Shown here: piece after piece, positions 5,555 to 14,365 of the stretch
How the letters are laid out: every line of letters starts with the position of its first letter
How positions within the stretch are numbered: the first letter of the stretch is position 1
Source of the DNA: Gammaproteobacteria bacterium
Lineage (GTDB): Bacteria > Pseudomonadota > Gammaproteobacteria > Steroidobacterales > Woeseiaceae
Reading direction: 5' to 3'
Assembly: GCA_009937615.1 (NCBI GenBank)
Contig: JAACFB010000031.1
Location: 1-45,582 of the forward strand
DNA length: 45,582 nt
The notes under the pieces: generated by a model
Databases searched by the model: none
Told to the model about the DNA's origin: nothing
What the model saw: the letters and a program-made list of their open reading frames with translations, nothing else
Position numbers and translations under genes: made by a program

Positions 5555-8146
5555 ATGAAAAATACCGTCATCCGACTCGCAATCGAACGTCCGCGCAGCA
5601 TTTATGCAGCGGTCATGCTGCTCGTCGTCGCGACGGCGGCGCTGATGACGAGGATAGAGATCGACACGGATCCTGAAAACATGCTGCCAGCCGAGCAGGC
5701 TGATCGCCTGTTTCATAACGCCGTCGAGAAAACGTATACCTACCACGACGCCATCGTCGTTGGCGTCGTCAACGAGCAGCACCCGAACGGCATTTATAAC
5801 GTCCGTTCACTGACAGCGCTGCACAGCCTGAGCAACTCGATACTCGCTCTCGATGGCGTGATCGCACCCGACCTGGCATCGCTGGCATCGGTCGACAACA
5901 TCGAGCAGGAAGGCTCGGGCGCAATTCGGTTCGAGTGGCTCATGCGCGCAGCGCCCGTTACCGAGCAACAGGCTACCGACATTCGGGACAAGGTCAATCG
6001 CCTGCCGCTGCTCAAGGACTCACTGGTTTCGGGCGACGGCAGAGCAGCGACGATCTACGTACCGATCGCAAGCAAGGACCTGAGCTATCCCCTGTCGCGG
6101 GAGATCCAGGCACTGATCGACGAACTCGATTCGGAGGACGCTTATCACATAACCGGGCTGCCCGTTGCAGAAGACACGTTCGGCCACGACATGTTCGTGC
6201 AGATGGGTATCTCGGCACCGCTAGCCGGCCTGATGCTCTTTGTGCTGATGCTGTACTTCTTCCGCAGCGCACAGCTCGTGATTGCACCGATGCTCGTTGC
6301 AATGGCGACCGTCATCATCAGCATGGGACTGATGATTGGTCTCGGGTTCACCGTGCACATCATGAGCTCTATGATTCCGATTTTCCTGATGCCGATCGCA
6401 GTCGTCGACTCCGTGCACATCATGTCCGAGTTCGCAGATTCCTATGGCCGCGGCGGCAACGTAAAAATCATAATCTCCCGAGTTGTCGACCACTTATTCA
6501 GGCCGATGCTGTTTACGTCGCTCACGTCTGCCGTCGGTTTTCTGTCGTTACTCCTGACGCCCATACCGCCCGTGCAGATATTCGGCGCGATCGTCGCGTT
6601 CGGAATTCTGCTCGCTTTCATATTAACGATACTCCTGATTCCCGCCTACGTGATCCGGATGAGTCCCGCCGCTCTCGACAAGCTCACCTCGGAAAAACGA
6701 AAGGCGCATACCGATACCCTCCTCGCACGGGCGCTGCGCCGGACCGGCCGTTTTGCAATGCGGCGCGGTAAATTGGTCACGGGTATCGCGGTCCTGGCCA
6801 TCGCGTTCAGTATCGCCGGCATCTACCGGATCGAGATCAACGACAACCCGGTACGCTGGTTCAAGGCGAGCCATCCGATCCGGATTGCCGACGACGTTCT
6901 CAACGAACACTTTGCTGGCACGTACGACGCGTTCGTCGTGTTAACTCATGATGGCGCGGTTGCGCGCGCCGAGTACATCAGGAATGCCAACAAACTGCTG
7001 GTCGATATCGACGCCGCGTATGCAGTCGGCATTCGGGAACAACTGAATGCTGATCCAGTGGACAGCGGCGCCTACTACGGCAACCTGATCGCGACGATTG
7101 ACGACGCACTATTCGATGCCGTCGGCCCGGCGACCGTCGATTCGCTCGAGCGGCTGATGGAGTTGGCCGAACAGGCCCAGGTGACTTCCAAGTACTTTCA
7201 GCATCCTGAAGCGCTTGAGTACATCAGCGATATCCAAGATGCGCTGAATAACTCGGGCTACGTCGGCAAATCCAACGCATTAAGCGATGTTGTCAAGGTA
7301 GTCAACCGCGAGCTCCGCGGCGGCGCCGACAGCGAGTATCGGATTCCGGGTTCCGAAGCGGGTGTTGCACAGGCCTTGATGCAGTACCAGTCTTCGCACC
7401 GGCCGCATGACCTCTGGCACATAGTGACACCGGATTTCTCGTCGACGGTCATCTGGCTGCAGCTCAAGAGCGGCGACAACCAGGACATGAGCCTCGCGAT
7501 GAATTTTCTGGACGAGTACCTGGCCGCACATCCTCTGCCGGCAGACGTCGAAATGCGCTGGGCGGGCAAGACATTTATCAACGTCGTCTGGCAGAACGTG
7601 ATGGTCGCCGGGATGCTCAAGAGCCTGTTGGGCGCATTCGTCGTCGTCTTCCTGATGATGGCATTCCTGTTCCGTAGCGCGCGGCTCGGCCTGCTGGCCA
7701 TGGTCCCGCTGTCGGTTACGATACTCGGCGTATACGGCATCATCGGCTGGGCCGGCAAGGACTACGACATGCCTATCGCCGTGTTGTCGTCCCTGACGCT
7801 CGGGCTTTCCGTCGACTTCGCAATTCACTTCATCGAAAGGACCCGTTCCTTCCTGCGGAGCAGCGGTTCGTTTGCGGCAGCGGAGAAACAGATGTTCGAA
7901 GAACCAGCCCGGGCAATTGCGCGTAACGCGATCGTTATCGCGATCGGGTTTACGCCGCTGTTGTTTGCCCCACTCGTGCCCTACATCACGGTCGGAATCT
8001 TCATGGCTGCCATCATGGCGCTGTCTGGCGTAACCACCCTGGTACTGCTGCCTGCGCTGATGTCCTGCGCAGGGCCGTGGCTGTTTCCTGAGATGAAAAA
8101 ACGAGGCGCTTTCGCCGCGGTTTCCGGAGAGCCTGCAACCGCATGA
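5555..8146 (+). CDS. RND superfamily exporter, MMPL/HAE3 type
   Basis: This 863-residue inner-membrane transporter has the duplicated RND layout: one N-terminal membrane helix (about 13-32), a periplasmic domain to about 210, five helices clustered at 215-365, a helix near 410-425, a second periplasmic domain, and a final five-helix cluster at about 685-845. The length fits HAE3/MMPL proteins, which move lipids or hydrophobic compounds, rather than the 1000-1050-residue HAE1 drug pumps, and no membrane fusion protein gene accompanies it. It begins a same-strand trio with a LolA-like and a beta-barrel protein, and is divergent from the ArsR gene. The substrate is unknown; lipid or hydrophobe export between the two membranes is inferred from its partners. 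Confidence 0.88.
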   Translation: MKNTVIRLAIERPRSIYAAVMLLVVATAALMTRIEIDTDPENMLPAEQADRLFHNAVEKTYTYHDAIVVGVVNEQHPNGIYNVRSLTALHSLSNSILALDGVIAPDLASLASVDNIEQEGSGAIRFEWLMRAAPVTEQQATDIRDKVNRLPLLKDSLVSGDGRAATIYVPIASKDLSYPLSREIQALIDELDSEDAYHITGLPVAEDTFGHDMFVQMGISAPLAGLMLFVLMLYFFRSAQLVIAPMLVAMATVIISMGLMIGLGFTVHIMSSMIPIFLMPIAVVDSVHIMSEFADSYGRGGNVKIIISRVVDHLFRPMLFTSLTSAVGFLSLLLTPIPPVQIFGAIVAFGILLAFILTILLIPAYVIRMSPAALDKLTSEKRKAHTDTLLARALRRTGRFAMRRGKLVTGIAVLAIAFSIAGIYRIEINDNPVRWFKASHPIRIADDVLNEHFAGTYDAFVVLTHDGAVARAEYIRNANKLLVDIDAAYAVGIREQLNADPVDSGAYYGNLIATIDDALFDAVGPATVDSLERLMELAEQAQVTSKYFQHPEALEYISDIQDALNNSGYVGKSNALSDVVKVVNRELRGGADSEYRIPGSEAGVAQALMQYQSSHRPHDLWHIVTPDFSSTVIWLQLKSGDNQDMSLAMNFLDEYLAAHPLPADVEMRWAGKTFINVVWQNVMVAGMLKSLLGAFVVVFLMMAFLFRSARLGLLAMVPLSVTILGVYGIIGWAGKDYDMPIAVLSSLTLGLSVDFAIHFIERTRSFLRSSGSFAAAEKQMFEEPARAIARNAIVIAIGFTPLLFAPLVPYITVGIFMAAIMALSGVTTLVLLPALMSCAGPWLFPEMKKRGAFAAVSGEPATA

Positions 8147-8165
8147 CATGAAAGGAGATACTGCA

Positions 8166-8966
8166 ATGCCCCGAAATCTTATGTTGGCGCTGGCTGCACT
8201 TTCGCTCAGCACGGGCATTCATGCCGAAGTCTTGACGGACGCGGACGAAGTCATCGCGCGTGCAGATCTTGCGGCATACTACGGTGGCACAGACGGCCGC
8301 TCCGAAGTGCGGATGATCATCACCGACGCACAGGACAGGCAGCAGCGGCGCCAGTTCACGGTACTGCGTCGCGATGTGGAAGACGCTGGTGACCAACAGT
8401 TCCTGGTCGTGTTCAGCCAACCCTCGGATGTGCGCAATACCGTGTTTCTCGTCGACAAACATATCGATCGCGACGACGATCGCTGGCTGTACCTGCCAGG
8501 TCTCGACCTGGTCAAACGCATATCTGCCGGAGACAAGCGAACAAGTTTTGTCGGCGCACATTATTTTTACGAGGATGTATCCGGACGCCGCCCTTCCGAC
8601 GACTCGCACGAATTTGTCGAGACGACCGACGCGTTCTACGTGCTGAGGCACACGCCGATCGATCCGCAGAGCGTCGAGTTCACGAGCTACATAACCTGGA
8701 TCGATCGCAACACCTTCCTGCCGATGAAGATCGAGTACACCAATCCGGCAGGTAACGTCTATCGACGCGTAGAGGTGTTCGGGGTCGAGAATGTCGATGG
8801 CCACCCGACCGTTACAACGAGCCGCGTATCCGATTTGCTGACCGGCGGAAGAACCGACATGCAGTTTCGTTACATCCAGTACGACGTCGGGCTCCCAGAA
8901 TCGGTGTTCACCGAGCGCTCTCTGCGGAACCCGCCGCGGGAATGGCTGCAGCGTCCGGAGAATTAG
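8166..8966 (+). CDS. LolA-like periplasmic protein (outer membrane lipoprotein-sorting family)
   Basis: This 266-residue protein has a cleavable signal peptide (cleavage after GIHA, about residue 20) and the single-domain half-barrel fold family called outer membrane lipoprotein-sorting protein. Recognisable stretches are RWLYLPGLDLVKRIS, FVGAHYFYEDVSGR and TYITWID-like strands. Relatives accompany MMPL exporters and are thought to carry hydrophobic cargo in the periplasm. The ATG at 8166 is chosen because AAAGGAG lies 8 nt upstream (8151-8157); the ATG at 8148 precedes that site. The gene follows the exporter by 19 nt and clearly belongs to the same operon. Confidence 0.88.
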   Translation: MPRNLMLALAALSLSTGIHAEVLTDADEVIARADLAAYYGGTDGRSEVRMIITDAQDRQQRRQFTVLRRDVEDAGDQQFLVVFSQPSDVRNTVFLVDKHIDRDDDRWLYLPGLDLVKRISAGDKRTSFVGAHYFYEDVSGRRPSDDSHEFVETTDAFYVLRHTPIDPQSVEFTSYITWIDRNTFLPMKIEYTNPAGNVYRRVEVFGVENVDGHPTVTTSRVSDLLTGGRTDMQFRYIQYDVGLPESVFTERSLRNPPREWLQRPEN

Positions 8967-8980
8967 ACGCGACAGCTGTC

Positions 8981-10249
8981 ATGAAACCCTGGCCTTTGCT
9001 TTTGCTGCTACCCATCACGCTCCTGGCGCAGGATGACCCATGGGATGACGAGGACTGGGGTGACGATGATGAAGCCGCAGCGTGGGCCGGATTCATAGAG
9101 GCCGGGCTGGGCACGCGATTGCACAGCGACCCGCTGCTCGACGAACGCAACACGCTCGAGGAAGTACGCTGGCGTATCGAGTCGGAGTGGCAGCCCGGTG
9201 CGGCGACGGTCAGCTTCAAAGCCGACGCCGCGTACGACGGTATCGAGGCCGGCTGGGATGCGGAGATTCGGGACCTGACGGCCGCGTTTACGCTCGCCGA
9301 AGACTACGACATCAAGCTCGGCCGGCAGGTGCAGACCTGGGGCACGGGCGACCTGCTGTTCCTCAATGACCTGTTCCCCAAAGACTTCGTATCCTTTTTC
9401 GCGGGACGGGACGACGAGTACCTGAAAGCCGCCGGCAATGCGATTCGCGTCACGCGCTTTTCGGAGATGATCAACGTCGACTTCGCCTGGACACCAGTCT
9501 TTGAGCCGGACGTTTATCTTACGGGCGAGCGGTACTCGTTCTTTTCGCCGCTGGCTGGCGAAAACATCGCGCCACGGCCGCCGCTCACCGCCGTCGAGCC
9601 TGACGAAAAACCTGCAAACGGGGAATTCGCACTGCGCCTGTTTCGCACCTTCGAAAGCCGCGAAATCGCTCTTTATGCGTACCGCGGGTTTTTCAAGCAG
9701 CCGACGGCGTTGACCGCCAACCTCGAGCCCACCTTCGCACCGCTCACCGCGATCGGCGCCAGCCTGCGCCAGCCGCTGGGGCCCGGCCTGCTCAACGTGG
9801 AAGGGTCGTATTACCGGTCACGCGACGACCGCGATGGCTCGGATCCTTTCGTCCCCAACGATCAGCTCCGCATGCTGGCCGGTTACGAATGGGAGGCCAG
9901 GCCAAATTTCACAGTTGGGTTGCAGTACTACCTGGAATGGACCGGCGATCATAGCCGGCTCATCGATAACTCACCGTCTCCCGAGTTCGAGCCCGACGAA
10001 TTTCGACACCTGCTAACGAACCGGCTGACTTATCGCGCCGGTCGCGACAAGCACACGCTGTCGTTGTTCACGTTTTTTTCGCCGAGCGACAGCGACTTTT
10101 ACCTGCGACCGAGCTACAGCTATCGTCACAGCGACGAGTGGTCGCTGACCGCGGGCGGCAACCTGTTCGGCGGCAGCGACGCGCATACCTTTTTCAGCCA
10201 GCTGCAGGACGCGAGCAACCTATACCTGCGCGTCCGCTACCATTACTAA
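8981..10249 (+). CDS. Outer-membrane beta-barrel protein of the MMPL/LolA-like trio
   Basis: From the ATG at 8981 the product is 422 residues, with a signal peptide ending near residue 16 (ITLLA) and a strongly acidic Asp/Trp-rich start of the mature chain. The rest alternates strands and turns to a C-terminal YLRVRYHY, an aromatic end typical of Bam-assembled barrels. GRQVQTWGTGDLLFLNDLFPKD resembles the motif in DUF1302-like barrels that travel with MMPL exporters. An in-frame start at 8942 would overlap the previous gene and put 13 polar residues before the signal, so it is rejected. It probably provides the outer-membrane end of the export route; direction and cargo are unknown. Confidence 0.82.
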   Translation: MKPWPLLLLLPITLLAQDDPWDDEDWGDDDEAAAWAGFIEAGLGTRLHSDPLLDERNTLEEVRWRIESEWQPGAATVSFKADAAYDGIEAGWDAEIRDLTAAFTLAEDYDIKLGRQVQTWGTGDLLFLNDLFPKDFVSFFAGRDDEYLKAAGNAIRVTRFSEMINVDFAWTPVFEPDVYLTGERYSFFSPLAGENIAPRPPLTAVEPDEKPANGEFALRLFRTFESREIALYAYRGFFKQPTALTANLEPTFAPLTAIGASLRQPLGPGLLNVEGSYYRSRDDRDGSDPFVPNDQLRMLAGYEWEARPNFTVGLQYYLEWTGDHSRLIDNSPSPEFEPDEFRHLLTNRLTYRAGRDKHTLSLFTFFSPSDSDFYLRPSYSYRHSDEWSLTAGGNLFGGSDAHTFFSQLQDASNLYLRVRYHY

Positions 10250-10516
10250 TCAGTCTTCGGTCAGCGCGTCCCGGATCCGCCCGTAACCCAGCTTGATTTC
10301 GCGGCCCAGCTGCCCGAGCGCCTTGCCGAGGCCTTCACCGGTTTCCCTGAGCCCGGCATCATCCGCGAATTCCTTCGCCTTGTCGGAGAACTCCTCCATC
10401 TTTTCCTCGAGCTCCTCCCATTCGTCTCGAGCCTCCTTGGTCGCAAGATGCATCTGAACTCTCAGTTCGTCGCGCTTCTGCTTGAGTTCCTCAAAGAGAT
10501 CATCGATATCGGCCAT
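10250..10516 (-). CDS. Small coiled-coil protein, unknown function
   Basis: This 88-residue acidic protein is almost entirely helical, with heptad-like spacing (ELKQKRDELRVQMHLATKEA, then EELEEKMEEFSDKAKEFADD) and no signal peptide or membrane segment. A strong ribosome site, AGGAGG, lies 6 nt before the ATG at 10516, which supports a real gene. Its stop codon abuts that of the convergent beta-barrel gene with no gap and no terminator between them. No family is recognised; it is reminiscent of small stress or scaffold proteins, but nothing shows function. Confidence 0.7.
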   Translation of the reverse strand: MADIDDLFEELKQKRDELRVQMHLATKEARDEWEELEEKMEEFSDKAKEFADDAGLRETGEGLGKALGQLGREIKLGYGRIRDALTED

Positions 10517-10602
10517 GTCTGCCTCCTGTCGAATCCACCCCTAGTTTATTGGGCCAAACTCCCAAAAAGAAATCGGGGAAATACCTACGCCGGTATCGAC
10601 CG

Positions 10603-10639
10603 ATGCGTGCGTGTCCACGCATAACTGATGTTATATAAT
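10603..10639 (+). promoter_or_regulatory. Probable promoter of the cytochrome c gene with overlapping inverted repeat
   Basis: A perfect TATAAT (10634-10639) lies 62 nt upstream of the cytochrome start codon. No good -35 box is present. Instead, a 7-bp inverted repeat ATGCGTG/CACGCAT (10603-10609 and 10616-10622) covers the -35 region, suggesting activator-dependent or repressor-controlled transcription. Confidence 0.45.
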
Positions 10640-10700
10640 CGCTCGCCACCGCCGGCGCGCAGCCGTGGCCACGTAAAGAAACAACCTCAGGAGCAGTACA

Positions 10701-11225
10701 TTGAGCAAGGACCATAAACTCTTCGACTTGCCTTCGTTGGTGATCGGTACCCTCGTTGCATTTGGGCTGGCGATTCTCATCCTCATGCTCAAGATGCCCG
10801 ACCTGACCGAAAGCATGCGTAAGCCTGATGCCGACCAATACCAGGCCGCCGTCGCCGAGCGAATTCGGCCGCTGGGGCAGGTAACAAGGCCAGAAGAGAA
10901 GCAGCAGGCCGCCGCACCAACGGCCGAGACCGTTGCCGAAGCCGCGGCCGAGACCGAACCGGTAGCCGCGGCAATCACGGGAGCGGAGGTCTACAACGGC
11001 GCCTGCCTGGCCTGTCATGGCAATGGCGTTGGCGGTGCACCCGTTGTCGGCGACGTGGCTGCCTGGGAATCCAGAGTCGCGCAGGGTGCTGACGTACTCA
11101 ACGACCATGCCATCAATGGTTACCAGGGTGTCGGCTACATGCCGCCCAAGGGCGGGCGGCTCGATCTCTCCGACCAGGAGGTCATCGACGCCGTTGCTTA
11201 CATGGTTGCCGAGTCAACGCAGTAA
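10701..11225 (+). CDS. Membrane-anchored cytochrome c5-family protein
   Basis: This 174-residue protein has one N-terminal membrane helix (about 12-31), an Ala/Glu-rich linker (about 60-92) and a C-terminal class I cytochrome c domain. CLACH (about residues 102-106) binds heme covalently, and Met in GYMPPKGG is the likely sixth ligand. It would act in the periplasm as an electron carrier, probably between the bc1 complex and terminal oxidases. The start is TTG at 10701, preceded by AGGAG 7 nt upstream. It is monocistronic and convergent with the YifB/ComM gene. Confidence 0.9.
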   Translation: MSKDHKLFDLPSLVIGTLVAFGLAILILMLKMPDLTESMRKPDADQYQAAVAERIRPLGQVTRPEEKQQAAAPTAETVAEAAAETEPVAAAITGAEVYNGACLACHGNGVGGAPVVGDVAAWESRVAQGADVLNDHAINGYQGVGYMPPKGGRLDLSDQEVIDAVAYMVAESTQ

Positions 11226-11235
11226 CGACCGGCGC

Positions 11236-12741
11236 TTACAGTCTCTTCCTGTCCAGCTGGCGCAAGGTCAACGCTTCCGCAATATGCGGCGGCGCAAGCT
11301 CGCCATCCCCGGCCAAATCAGCAATCGTGCGCGCGACGCACAGTACCCGCTGATACGCGCGCGCTGACAGCCTGAATTTATCTACCGCGGCTGCCAGCAG
11401 AACCAGGCAGTCCGCATCCGGGCGGCAATGGGCATCCACGGAGCCGCTTCCGAGCCGCGCGTTGCACCGACCGCTGCGCCTTAGCTGGGTCTCGCGGGCC
11501 TCATGCACCCGTCGCGCCACGACCTCGCTGGATTCTCCGCACGGGCCGGTCTTCTGCAGGGCATGTTTACCAGGCCGGCCGACGCCAACGTGCAGGTCGA
11601 TGCGATCGAGCAGCGGCCCCGAAATCCTGCCCCGATAGGCCGCAACCCGTTCGGCACTGCAGCGGCAGCTACCGTGCTCGTCCCCGAGGTAACCGCAGGG
11701 GCATGGGTTCATTGCGGCAACGAGCTGAAATGCGGCCGGAAACACGACCTGCCGGTTTGCCCGCGAGATCGTGATGCTACCCGCCTCGAGCGGCTCGCGA
11801 AGAACTTCGAGCACATTGCGACTGAACTCCGGCAATTCATCCAGAAACAGCACGCCGTTGTGAGCTCTCGATATTTCTCCTGGCTTCGGACCGTGCCCGC
11901 CGCCGACCAGTGCCGGCGCCGTGGCGGTGTGATGCGGCGCGCGAAAACGCCGCCGCCGCCACTGCCCCAGGTCGAGCGGACTGCCGAGCGCCGACTCGAC
12001 CGCCGCGATCTGCAATGCCTCGGTGAGTGACATCGGCGGCAAAATGCCCGGGAGCCTGCGTGCAAGCATGCTTTTGCCGGTTCCCGGAGGGCCGACAAAC
12101 AGCAGGTTGTGTCCTCCGGCGGCGGCAATCTCCAGCGCCCGTTTCGCCTGGTCCTGCCCCCTGACCTCGCTGAGATCCGGCTCGACGAGAAGACTCGAGG
12201 GCGGGCGGACAGGCGTCAGCGGCGGAATGTCCACCCGTCCATGCAGGTAAGCGGAAACCTCCAGCAGGCTTCCCGACGGCCGGACATCGGTGTTTGCAAG
12301 CACGGCCTCTGCACCGTTTGGCGCCGGCACGACCATGCCGTGACCCGCAGTCTGCGCCTGCATTGCCGACGGTAAAATTCCGGGCACCGGCCGGATTGCA
12401 CCGTCCAGCGAGAGCTCGCCATAAAACTCCGTGTCCCGGGCTTTCTCGATCGGTACCTGCCGGCTTGCCGCCAGGATCCCGAGCGCTACGGCAAGATCGA
12501 ACCGACCACCGGACTTGCGCATGTCCGCCGGCCCGAGGCTCACCGTAATTCGCTCCTGCGGAAACCGGAAGCCCGAGCTGATCAGCGCGCTGCGAACCCG
12601 GTCCTTGCTTTCGCGCACCGCGGTCTCGGCCAGGCCGACAATCGAAAACGCCGGGAGCCCGCCCGACAGAAACACCTCGATCGTGACCGGCGGGGCATCA
12701 ACGCCCAGCTGGGCGCGACTCTTTATAATTGCGAGACTCAC
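11236..12741 (-). CDS. comM: YifB/ComM family Mg-chelatase-like AAA+ ATPase
   Basis: This protein of about 501 residues has an N-terminal ChlI-like domain, a Walker A GPPGTGKS, the ChlI Walker B region (GVLFLDELPEF), the conserved Cys cluster NPCPCGYLGD and a C-terminal Mg-chelatase subunit domain. ComM is a DNA branch-migration helicase that aids integration of incoming DNA during natural transformation. The GTG at 12741 is preferred because GGAGG lies 8 nt upstream and the product then begins MSLAIIKSRAQ as in relatives; TTG at 12768 and ATG at 12756 are also in frame. It is transcribed in the same direction as ubiK. No other competence gene is in the window. Confidence 0.93.
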   Translation of the reverse strand: MSLAIIKSRAQLGVDAPPVTIEVFLSGGLPAFSIVGLAETAVRESKDRVRSALISSGFRFPQERITVSLGPADMRKSGGRFDLAVALGILAASRQVPIEKARDTEFYGELSLDGAIRPVPGILPSAMQAQTAGHGMVVPAPNGAEAVLANTDVRPSGSLLEVSAYLHGRVDIPPLTPVRPPSSLLVEPDLSEVRGQDQAKRALEIAAAGGHNLLFVGPPGTGKSMLARRLPGILPPMSLTEALQIAAVESALGSPLDLGQWRRRRFRAPHHTATAPALVGGGHGPKPGEISRAHNGVLFLDELPEFSRNVLEVLREPLEAGSITISRANRQVVFPAAFQLVAAMNPCPCGYLGDEHGSCRCSAERVAAYRGRISGPLLDRIDLHVGVGRPGKHALQKTGPCGESSEVVARRVHEARETQLRRSGRCNARLGSGSVDAHCRPDADCLVLLAAAVDKFRLSARAYQRVLCVARTIADLAGDGELAPPHIAEALTLRQLDRKRL

Positions 12742-12814
12742 GACTAGGCCCTCCATGGCCGTTCTCAATTTCGTCGTAGCGGTTCATGGCCGCGATTGCC
12801 GTGCGAATCCGCCG

Positions 12815-13054
12815 CTAAAGCTGCTGCTCGTACTCAGCCAATCGCTGTTCGAGTGCCTCGAGTTTTTCACGCGTTCGCGCCAGGACGGCTTCCTGCACCT
12901 CGAATTCCTCGCGGCTTACGAGATCAAGTTTGCCGAGCCCGGCATCAAGGACGGAGCGAAAATTCTGCTCCAGGTCCTTTTGCATCGCCCGCAGGCCCTC
13001 GGGAACTGTCTCAGCGAGTTTTCTCGCCAGGTCTTGTATCGAATCATTACTCAT
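12815..13054 (-). CDS. ubiK: UbiK, ubiquinone biosynthesis accessory factor (BMFP family)
   Basis: This 79-residue protein has an amphipathic N-terminal helix (about 5-35) and a C-terminal coiled coil (about 48-79, REEFEVQEAVLARTREKLEAL), the hallmark of the YqiC/BMFP family. UbiK interacts with UbiJ and supports the cytosolic Ubi complex that makes ubiquinone. UbiJ, UbiE and UbiB are encoded about 16 kb downstream. A GCGAATCG/CGATTCGC inverted repeat (13093-13121) lies upstream. Confidence 0.9.
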   Translation of the reverse strand: MSNDSIQDLARKLAETVPEGLRAMQKDLEQNFRSVLDAGLGKLDLVSREEFEVQEAVLARTREKLEALEQRLAEYEQQL

Positions 13055-13092
13055 TGCGGCTTGATACCGCAGGGCAGGTCAAAAAACCAGTC

Positions 13093-13121
13093 GCGAATCG
13101 GTGCATCTCCACTCGATTCGC
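13093..13121. promoter_or_regulatory. 8-bp perfect inverted repeat in the ubiK-torF gap
   Basis: GCGAATCG (13093-13100) and CGATTCGC (13114-13121) are exact inverted copies separated by 13 nt that include a lone GGTGCA half-site. The repeat lies 39 nt upstream of ubiK on the minus strand and just upstream of the NtrC sites. It could be an operator or leader hairpin for ubiK; its role is not known. Confidence 0.35.
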
Positions 13122-13129
13122 CCGGCGCC

Positions 13130-13144
13130 TCACCAGATCGGTGC
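13130..13144. promoter_or_regulatory. NtrC-binding site, distal
   Basis: TCACC-N5-GGTGC matches the NtrC dyad GCACC-N5-GGTGC at nine of ten positions. Its centre (13137) is 32 bp from the centre of the proximal site, three helical turns, the same spacing as the paired strong sites upstream of enterobacterial glnA. The centre is at about -120 from the predicted sigma-54 start. Confidence 0.75.
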
Positions 13145-13161
13145 AATCGATCCCGGTCCAC

Positions 13162-13176
13162 GCACCTCATCGGTGC
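13162..13176. promoter_or_regulatory. NtrC-binding site, proximal
   Basis: GCACC-TCATC-GGTGC is a perfect NtrC dyad centred at 13169, about -88 from the predicted sigma-54 start. With the distal site it forms an enhancer for nitrogen-starvation activation of torF-glnK-amtB. Confidence 0.82.
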
Positions 13177-13230
13177 GCGCCCGTATTCGGAAAATCGTTA
13201 AGTAATTGTTAACTAGCGTGTTTTTCTACA

Positions 13231-13246
13231 TGGCACGAAAACTGCT
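13231..13246 (+). promoter_or_regulatory. Sigma-54 promoter of torF-glnK-amtB
   Basis: TGGCACG-AAAA-CTGCT matches the -24/-12 consensus TGGCACG-N4-TTGCW, with the invariant GG and GC exactly 10 bases apart (13232-13233 and 13244-13245). Transcription should start near 13257, about 34 nt before the torF ATG. It depends on RpoN and, given the two upstream dyads, on NtrC. Confidence 0.9.
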
Positions 13247-13290
13247 CTGTAGACAGGGACAGCAACTTACTCTTCTACGGAGCACTACAC

Positions 13291-14335
<1,045 letters not shown>

Positions 14336-14365
14336 AGAAACCCATTTCAAGCAGAGGAACTTCTC

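Noticed and set aside
12431..13201. 256-residue plus-strand frame
   Set aside because: Antisense to the YifB/ComM gene and ubiK, and crosses the NtrC enhancer; no family features.
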